A DNA stretch of 64,000 nucleotides, taken from the NCBI GenBank assembly GCA_013397845.1, contig VZTG01001889.1, forward strand, positions 1 through 64,000. Direction: 5' to 3'. Below the pieces are notes generated by a model, which saw nothing but the letters and a program-made list of their open reading frames with translations, was not told where the DNA came from and did no database searches. Both the position numbers and the translations under genes were made by a program. The stretch is from Melanocharis versteri. Taxonomy: Eukaryota; Chordata; Aves; Passeriformes; Melanocharitidae. Positions 56,249-64,000 of the stretch are shown one piece after another. Positions within the stretch are counted from its first letter, which is position 1; the number at the start of each line of letters is the position of its first letter.

Positions 56249-59200
56249 ATGTCAAGGATTGAAAAAATGAGTATCCTCGGAGTGAGGAGTTTCGGCGTAG
56301 AGGATAAGGACAAACAAATTATCACTTTCTTTAATCCGTTAACTATTTTGGTGGGACCAAATGGTGCAGGAAAAACGGTAAGGCTCACTGTGCATTTGGA
56401 TTTGAGCTGTAAATAGATCTGGAAGGCCTTAACATGTGAATAATAGTTTCTACAGAAAGGTATTAATAATACTGCAAAAGTCATGCTCTTTGCTATAAAT
56501 ATTGTGTTGTTCAGCGTTATTAGAAATCTGCTTTCATGCCTGGAATTTGCAGAGCACTGGTTGATATTTTTTCATAGGAAATTGATCCAGATCCTGATTA
56601 AAACTACTTTTGCAAAGTATTGTATTTGCATGATACTCAAAAATTAAAATGTTATTTCTCTCTCTTTATATATCTAGCTCATTTGTAAATGTTTGGGCTG
56701 TTACTGTGGATTTGGCTGTAGTCCATCTTGGTTACTCTAAATTTGTCTTTATAACTATATACTTACTTCTGTTTTAGACTATCATTGAGTGTCTTAAATA
56801 TATATCCACTGGTGATTTTCCTCCTGGCACCAAAGGAAAAACATTTGTTCATGATCCAAAGGTAAGTCACAGTGATAGATGTAATGTATGTTTACTCCGA
56901 AGTAAAATACTCCACTGCACTCAGGTTGTGAATAAAACAGATGCTCAAATTGTAGCTAGCCTTGAGCTGAAAAGAGGAAAAGCAGAGAGGTGGGGGTGGT
57001 TAGAACATACCCTACAGCTGGAGAGGCACATATTCGTTTGGACCTTGAGAAGAATTTCCCTCGTTCTGTTTTTTTTTTTTGCTTCTACCAAAGGTTGCCA
57101 ATGAAACTGATGTTAGAGCTCAGATTCGGTTACAGTTTCGAGATGTCAATGGGGAGCTTACAGCTGTCCAGCGCTCCATGGTCTGTACCCAGAAAGGCAA
57201 GACTCCAGAATTTAAAACACTAGAATCTGTCATTACTAGAACAAAGTAAGTTGTCAAGTGGTTTTTCTTACTTTGGCATGAAGATAGGTTTGGATTTGGT
57301 ATATTTTTATGCATCAGATAAGAGAAAATGACGTGATGTATTCCTTGACATAGCTACTAGTGCTTTTAGGTTATAAAGATGTGTAATTTCATTACTTTAT
57401 CTTTTAGGTGATTGAAAAATCCTACATCTGATAGCCATGGTGTTAAGAAATACTTACATCTGTTGACTTAATTTATTTGAAAACTTTATTAGTAATAAGG
57501 GTGGCGAGGCACTGGCACAGGTTTCCCAGAGAAGCTATGGCTGCCCCATTTCTGAAAGTGTTCAAGGCCAGGGTGGATGGGGCTTGGAGTGACCTGGTTC
57601 TGTGAGTAGCATCCCTGCCCATGGCAGAGGGAATGAGATGGGCGGTACAGATGTTTCCAGCCCAAATCATTCCATGATTCTGTGATTGTAGGATATAGTT
57701 TGAAAGTATCATTGTGTGGAGTATATAGGCTTTATTTTCTTTAGTTCCATTTTCAGTTTCAGATAGTTTTTGGCCCATGTTTAACTCCCATCTCCACTGT
57801 TTAAGTATATTCCCTTAACTCAAGAGCTTTCCTGCCCCCTCTGGTGGTTCCTCAGAGTTCTAATATGTGAAACAGTCTGACTTCAAAAATTGACAGTGTT
57901 AAATGCCTTTGTTGAACATGGTAATTATGTGCTTAAAAATTGTTACTTGTTAAATTTTTGAACGAGTATGTTGAAATGAGGTTATACTGTTAAAATGCTG
58001 TTAACTTTTTGAAGAACTTGTCAGTAACTTCTTTGGGGATTTTCTTTTATCTCCATAGGCATGGTGAGAAGGTCAGTCTGAGTTCCAAGTGTGCCGAAAT
58101 AGATCGGGAGATGATCAGCGCCCTTGGTGTTTCCAAATCTGTGCTTAACAATGTCATTTTCTGTCACCAAGAAGAATCCAACTGGCCATTAAGTGAGGGG
58201 AAGGCCCTGAAACAAAAATTTGATGAGATCTTTTCAGCAACAAGGTTTTTCCCATTACTGTAATTAAATAAAAACTAAGTAAAAAATGTCTTTTCATAAC
58301 ATAAATGTAGATGAAAATGTCTAAGACACTGTTTCGTACATCAGTATTGCTGTATTGCTAGAGCAGCTGAAATTTTGCTTTTTTAAAGGTATATCAAAGC
58401 ACTCGAAGCTCTGCGTCAGGTACGACTGAAACAAAACTTGAAAGTAAAAGAGTGTCAGACAGAACTGAAATATCTAAAACAGAATAAAGAGAAAGCACAG
58501 GAAATTCAGGATCATCTCAGCAACAGAGAAGCTCAACTTGCAGCTTCTAAGGAGAATGTAAAATCAATTGAGAGCCAGCTTGAGCCTCTAAAGGTAATTT
58601 CCATGAGGATTATGTTAATATTTTAATACAAAACAATAAAAGAAGTGAAAGCTCGATGAATTTCTTGATTAAAATCTTGCACTTTTGTATCTAATCCTTT
58701 TCCATGCAGCAGAATCAAGAGTAGCTCAACTCTCCTGGCAGATAATGCTCTAATCCATAAACAGTCATTGAAGGGTTAAGAACAGAATTCTTATAGGAGC
58801 ATTGGGTTTTTGTCGATTTAAAATCTCTCTCAAATTTAGCTGGTATCTAAAACCATTTTAAGCTATAACTAAAACAAAAATCAAACGAAAAATGTTCCCT
58901 ATTTTAAAAACATATTTAATGAAACTGGAGGTTTTGCACTTAAAATAATTGATTGTGGGGTTCATAAACTGATGAGATATTTTACTTACCGCATTCTTTT
59001 GCAGAGCTCTCTGGCAGCAGTTGAACAGAATCTCACAAAAGTAATGAGGCTGGACAATGACGTGAAGGCCCTTGAGAGCAGGAAGCGGCAGATGGAAAAA
59101 GATAATCAAGATTTGAAACAGAAGATGGAAAAGGTTGCCTTTATGACAAAAATATTAGATTATTGTACTCTGTCAGCCTAAGAAAAATGGCTTTCTGATT

Positions 59201-62200
59201 TTGCTTGCTGCAGGTTTTTCCCCTTATGTCTTATGTATGTCTTGTTATAGAAATTCTGCGCGTGAGGTGTTTATCTCTTACTTCTTTAATTCTGTTGTGG
59301 TAAAAACTATGCGTTTTTAAGACATCAGTGACTGACTTATAAATTTGTATGTGGTGTACAGGTTTTTCAAGGAACAGATGAACAGCTAAGGGATAGATAC
59401 CAGAACCACCAGAGAATAGTGAAGGAGAAGGAGAAGAGGTTGTTGGACTGTAAGCGTGATTTAGATAGAGCCACTAAAGACTGCCAGAGATTTAACAGTG
59501 AGAAATCAGAGTTGCTTATTGAACGAGGTATTTTAGACTTCATTTGTAGTCTTGCATGTTTTTTAATGTAATTAAGATCTGAAATGGAACTACTGATAAT
59601 TAAAGTGATCTGACAAAAGTTCTAAAATGTGTATTAGTTCAGGTTCAGCTGCACAGTGGGGTGTGAGAGTCTTGCTGGTTGACAAGTTTTGGTGTTTTTC
59701 TCCTGGAGTTTCTAATGTACGTTTTTTCTGAGCTATAATTACAGCATGTAGTACATTTTGTCATATAACAGAGAAAAAACATGAAAACTGAATGCTCAGC
59801 ATTCTCCATGTCTCACATGGTGACTGGGGACAAGTCAGAGGGCTTTAGGGTCCTTTCAGTTGTGTATCCTTTTTTGGATGGATTATGGGAATTTCAGCAA
59901 AGCTATAGTAGTCGAGTCACAGAATATATGCTTACATAAAATATGTTCGGGCTTTGTTTTTTTATCAGAATAATATTTTTAGTGATTTTAGGGGCTTGCT
60001 TTTGAATTACTTATTTTTTTTAATTAATAAAAATTTAGTTACCTGAAATAGCAATCTCTACCTACAGCTTGTTCTTATTCTGTAGCTTTTTGTGTTGTTC
60101 AAAAATACTTCAAGGTTTCAAAGGCTTTGAATCCTGAGCATGTCTTCTGCCTCCGTTTTTGAACATTTATGTCACTTTTTCTTTTTGTGAAGGTCGTCTT
60201 CAGCTGCAGGCAGATCGTCACCAAGAGCACATTGTGACCAGGGATTCCTTAATTCAGTCTCTGGCAGCACAGCTGGAATTAGATGGGTTTGAGCGAGCAC
60301 CTTTCACTGAAAGGCACATTGCCAGTTTTCGCAGGTTGGTGAAGGAGACACAGGAGAGAGATACAGAAGCTGCAAATTGTATGATGGTAATAATTTTGTT
60401 GTTTAAGTATTGTAATTGGTATTGGCCATTGGTGTGTTATTGGTCTGTATGGGTCTTTATGGTGCTGGGAGAAAGTGTTGGTGGGGGGGAACTGAAGCTG
60501 TTTTTTTTCTAGAATTCTTGCTTATGTGTCATCTGCATCTTTCCACGGAAATTAGTTTTGGAATTAGAGGAGTGGTCATCAAGGCTGTTGAACAGGCCTT
60601 CAGTAGAGAAGTTCTTCAGAGAGGTTCTTCTAGTAGTCCTCATGCAGGTGGATCACTGATAAGCTCAAAAACCTGAGGAAGAATTACAGTGGGCAGCTGG
60701 TTTAAAAATAAACAACTTTTTGTTGAAGTCATGTTCAAAATGGAGTTGCTGTTACAGAACACTACTGGTATGATACATCTGCATTTTCCTGTTAAAAACA
60801 TTTCAGCAGATAATTTTGGACAAGTTGTAGTTTTCTCAGTATTTCAGTGTTTTACTGTGGTGAATATTGGCACACTAGTGTGAAAAAGTATTTTAAAATA
60901 TTTTCCTGTGAAAAAATAATGAATATATTATTGCTGATCTTCTTTCAGAGGGAATTTGCATGCAAAGAAGCAATGAAACAAAAACAGATAGATGAAATAA
61001 GAGACAAGAAAACTGGACTAGAAAGAACCATTGACCTGAAATCAGACATTCAGTATAAAAAACAAGCAGAGCTGAAGAATGTAAAATGTGAATTGCAGCA
61101 GTTGGAGGGGTTTTCAGACAGGATTAGTGAGTTGGATGAGGAGATTGGCAAGATGGTAAGTTAGTGCGTAATTGAAAAAATTATAGAAGCTTGATGTAAA
61201 AACTTTTGGCTTTATCATTAAAAAAATATACCAAAACCTATAACCCCCCACCTTGATGTTTACTCTTTCAAATGTATTCCTGCCCTTTTAATACCCTGTA
61301 TGCTTTGTCTGTTCAGATAGTGCACCCTTGGGACAGGGTCTGTTCACTACCTTGTTTTTGTACAGTGCACACATTGAATATGCTGCTTCTGCTTGATGAA
61401 TTGTAAACAGGGTAATAGCACAGCTGGCAATTAGGAGGTTGGTTACTCTTAAGTTGTTGGGCCAGAAACTTAGAATTAAAAGTTCAATACTACCTGCATT
61501 TTTGGAGATAACTTGCCTGTGAGATGGACTAGTTGGTTATAAGTGTTTAATCTGGTGAGGTAAAGTTACAAGCATTTTATGTTCCAGCTGAACAGCTGGT
61601 TATGCCTTTGTAGCCAAATATTTTATATTTGTTAGCAGTATATGAATTCTGCCTGACAGTGTTTTTTCTAGCCTCCTCACTTGGGTAATTCCAAATTTAA
61701 TGTACAGTAGATACTAAAATACAGAAAATCAAACTAAATATTGGTGAGCTTCTGGTAAAAACATGAGCAAGTTGGGGCAGTACTGCATTCCAGGACTGCA
61801 TCCAATATCTGCTTGAGGCTTTCCTTGCCCCACACCAATGTCACAGCCTTTGTCCTTTTGCATATATTTTTTACATTTGCATATATTTTTATGTCATTCC
61901 TGTAGCATTCCTGATGCTGTTGCTAGGCAGCTGAAGAGGTTTTTTCTGTTTCATTTAGCTAGAACTTTATTAATTTTTGTAATTATTTGTGTTTTCTGGG
62001 CTTTTATTTTTTGTATAGGAACATGAGCTGGAGAAGGCTGAGAGGAGCAGCAATGTAGAAACGCTGGAACGGGAAGTACAGACTCTGCAAAATGAGAAAA
62101 TAAACCTGGACAAAGCTCTTAGGAGGCTGGATCAAGAGATGGAGCAGTTGAATCTACACACCACAACAATTACCCAAATGGAGATGCTGAAGAAAGACAA

Positions 62201-63736
62201 AGTAATGTTTTTATCAATATCTCATAAGAGAGGGACATGAAATTGATACAGTCCCTCCAACATTTGTGTGTTTTTCGGGCGTTTATCAACAATCAGGTGT
62301 AGAGCTTCTAACTGACTTCACAGATGCTTCATGAATGCATCGACTGTTATAAACCTGAAGATAGGAAAATTTCATTTAAAGTGCTTCATTTCCACAGGCA
62401 GAGAAAGAAGACCAGATAAGAAAAGTGAAATTAAGGCATTCTGAGGAACTGACATCACTGCTGGGATACTTTCCCAATAAAAAACAACTTGAAGACTGGC
62501 TTCATGGTAAAAATAAAAAGATTAATCAGACAAGGGATACTCTCGCTAATCTTAAGTAGGTATTAATTTAATAGATTATTTCTGCACAAGTATTTATGTA
62601 ATTATGAATTTAAATCTTGGAAAGTTTAATATGTTCAAAATACTTTTTACTTTAATTCATTAATGTTAATTTAGGTAGCTGCAAAATAAGAGAAAACATC
62701 CTGCAGAGTTCCTGTGATATAGAGCTGATACAGTTTGTGCTAGTTAATAAAATCACGACATTTGTAGTATGTCAAAGGCAGCATTAAAAGCAGATTGTAA
62801 AACAGTGATCTGGAACGTCCTTAGTTGTTTGTACTAATTCTAGCTGAATGAATGTGCCTGGGGCTGGCAGTTGCTGGTCTTCTGATTTTCTTATAAGTCA
62901 CAGAGTGGTTAGTGACAAGTTCATGTGTGATTATCTGTTCCTAATTTCATTTGATTGTATAAAACAATTAGTTAGAAAGAGTAGGAAGTTTCTTATCGGT
63001 AATCATGTAGAAAACAAAAGGGATTTAAAATTAAACACTTATGCTGTACTTGGATGAATAAAAAGTTGATGCTGTAGATTGCTTGAAAAATCAATAAAGA
63101 AGAACTGGTGAATAGTTCTGTAATTCCAATTTCAGATTACTTTCTCATGGTTTTTGGTTTTGCTTAAACAGTTTAAATCTTTGGGTTTGGGTAATAAAAG
63201 AGTTTCTGCATTAATATTTCAGCAAGCGACTGGCATCAGTAGAATATGATAAAACTTATGCCAGTAATGAACTAAAAAAAAAAGAAGTCCAGTTGTCCCA
63301 TCATGAAGCAAAACTTTTTGATGTTTGTGGAAGTCAAGATTTTGACAGTGACCTGAACAAACTTCAAGATGAGATTGAAAAAAGTTCCAAACAGCGAGGT
63401 AAATTCATGTATAACTTTACTTTTTTTCCCTGAAGCACTAATTTAGCTGATTATGCACTGTTTATTCAACATAAGTCTTCTGTTTGTTTTTCCCCCAGCT
63501 GTGCTTGCTGGAGCCACTGCAGTTTATTCGCAGTTCATTACACAACTGACAGAGGAGAACCAGTCTTGTTGTCCAGTTTGCCAAAGAGTTTTTCAGACAG
63601 AAGCTGAACTGCAAGATGTCATTAGTGATCTGCAGTCTAAATTGCGCCTTGCCCCAGATAAACTGAAGTCGACAGAGTCTGAGCTTAAAAGAAAAGAGAG
63701 AAAACGTGATGAAATGATGAGTCTTAAACCACTGCG
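56249..63736 (+). CDS. RAD50: RAD50, double-strand-break repair ATPase (exons 1-13; 3' part beyond the window)
   Basis: RAD50 is the SMC-like ATPase of the MRE11-RAD50-NBS1 complex that tethers and processes DNA ends in the nucleus. Exons: 56,249-56,377; 56,778-56,861; 57,094-57,245; 58,059-58,244; 58,389-58,593; 59,005-59,133; 59,362-59,527; 60,193-60,386; 60,949-61,155; 62,019-62,201; 62,398-62,555; 63,223-63,398; 63,499-63,736. They encode residues 1-735 plus two bases, about 56% of the roughly 1,312-residue family length. Seen in order: MSRIEKMSILGVRSFG start; Walker A GPNGAGKT at 36-43; Q-loop FCHQEESNWPL with Q159; the N-terminal coiled-coil arm from about residue 200; and the zinc hook CPVC at 681-684, exactly the human position. 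All splice junctions are GT/AG with preserved phases. The window ends in intron 13, so the second coiled coil, signature motif, Walker B and stop are not visible. A CR1 lies in intron 3. Confidence 0.97.
57488..57690 (+). mobile_element. CR1 LINE 3'-end fragment in RAD50 intron 3
   Basis: AATAAGGGTGGCGAGGCACT, then GTTCAAGGCCAGGGTGGATG, ending CATTCCATGATTCTGTGATT. A typical truncated CR1 tail, same strand as RAD50. Confidence 0.92.
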
Positions 63737-64000
63737 GTAAAGTGCTAAGCAAACCATATTGTTACAGGCTGTTTTCTTTCAAATGCTTGGGGTTTGATTA
63801 TTAAAAACTATGCAGACATCAAGGAAACTTTATTCTAGGGCTGGTTAATTAATTTCAAAATGTTGTTGTTGGGATAAATATTTTCAGAGAATTTGAGAAT
63901 ATATGGGGGTAGGGCTTTCCTTCACAAGAGGGCACTCATGTTCAGTGCTTTATACCTTCTCCTGAGCACTTGCTGTAATGAAGTTAAAAACCAGAAGAGA

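Noticed and set aside
56249..64000. Th2 locus control region in RAD50 introns
   Set aside because: In mammals it lies in the 3' introns of RAD50, which are beyond the right edge. Nothing in introns 1-13 stands out as its equivalent.

Overview
The window is vertebrate nuclear DNA and almost certainly avian, most likely from a songbird. CR1 LINE 3' ends closing on ATTCTATGA-type octamers are scattered throughout, the ERV LTRs look avian, the introns are compact, and the gene order is IRF1 - IL5 - RAD50. That order is the left half of the conserved type-2 cytokine locus (human 5q31; the chicken counterpart is on chromosome 13). IL13 and IL4 normally lie just beyond RAD50, outside this window. 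No bacterial features, CRISPR arrays or RNA genes were seen.

Layout. (1) 1-3.68 kb is mostly unique sequence, with a possible last exon of an unidentified + strand gene at 45-124. (2) 3,680-9,248 is a young class II (betaretrovirus-like) endogenous retrovirus on the minus strand. It has two near-identical LTRs, gag, dUTPase/protease, pol and no env, and it carries several inactivating lesions. (3) 9.25-22.4 kb is gene-poor, with CR1 fragments. (4) IRF1 lies on the minus strand: nine coding exons between 27,915 and 23,355 encode 318 residues, preceded by a CpG-rich 5' region at 28.1-29.25 kb. (5) A second, smaller CpG island at 35.2-35.5 kb carries ISRE, GAS, AP-1 and kappaB sites and is flanked by a 390-bp pyrimidine-rich tract. 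(6) IL5 lies on the minus strand: four exons (41,445-38,468) encode 130 residues and all reading frames are intact. (7) A second four-exon cytokine gene lies on the minus strand (51,443-48,673). It encodes 133 residues, has a 33-nt exon 2 like IL5, its own TATA box and a C-terminal cysteine pattern that recalls GM-CSF. (8) RAD50 lies on the plus strand behind a CpG island. Exons 1-13 (56,249-63,736) give residues 1-735, up to and past the zinc hook, and the gene runs off the right edge.

How the genes work together. IRF1 is an interferon-induced transcription factor. IL5 and its neighbour are secreted short-chain four-helix cytokines of the type-2 cluster. RAD50 is the DNA-repair ATPase whose distal introns hold the Th2 locus control region in mammals. 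The most notable content is the second IL5-family gene between IL5 and RAD50, an intact IL5 in a bird lineage (chicken IL5 has been reported as a likely pseudogene), and the interferon/NF-kappaB-type promoter island between IRF1 and IL5.

All exon boundaries were read by eye from GT/AG signals, frame continuity and remembered family sequences. No alignment or transcript evidence was available.
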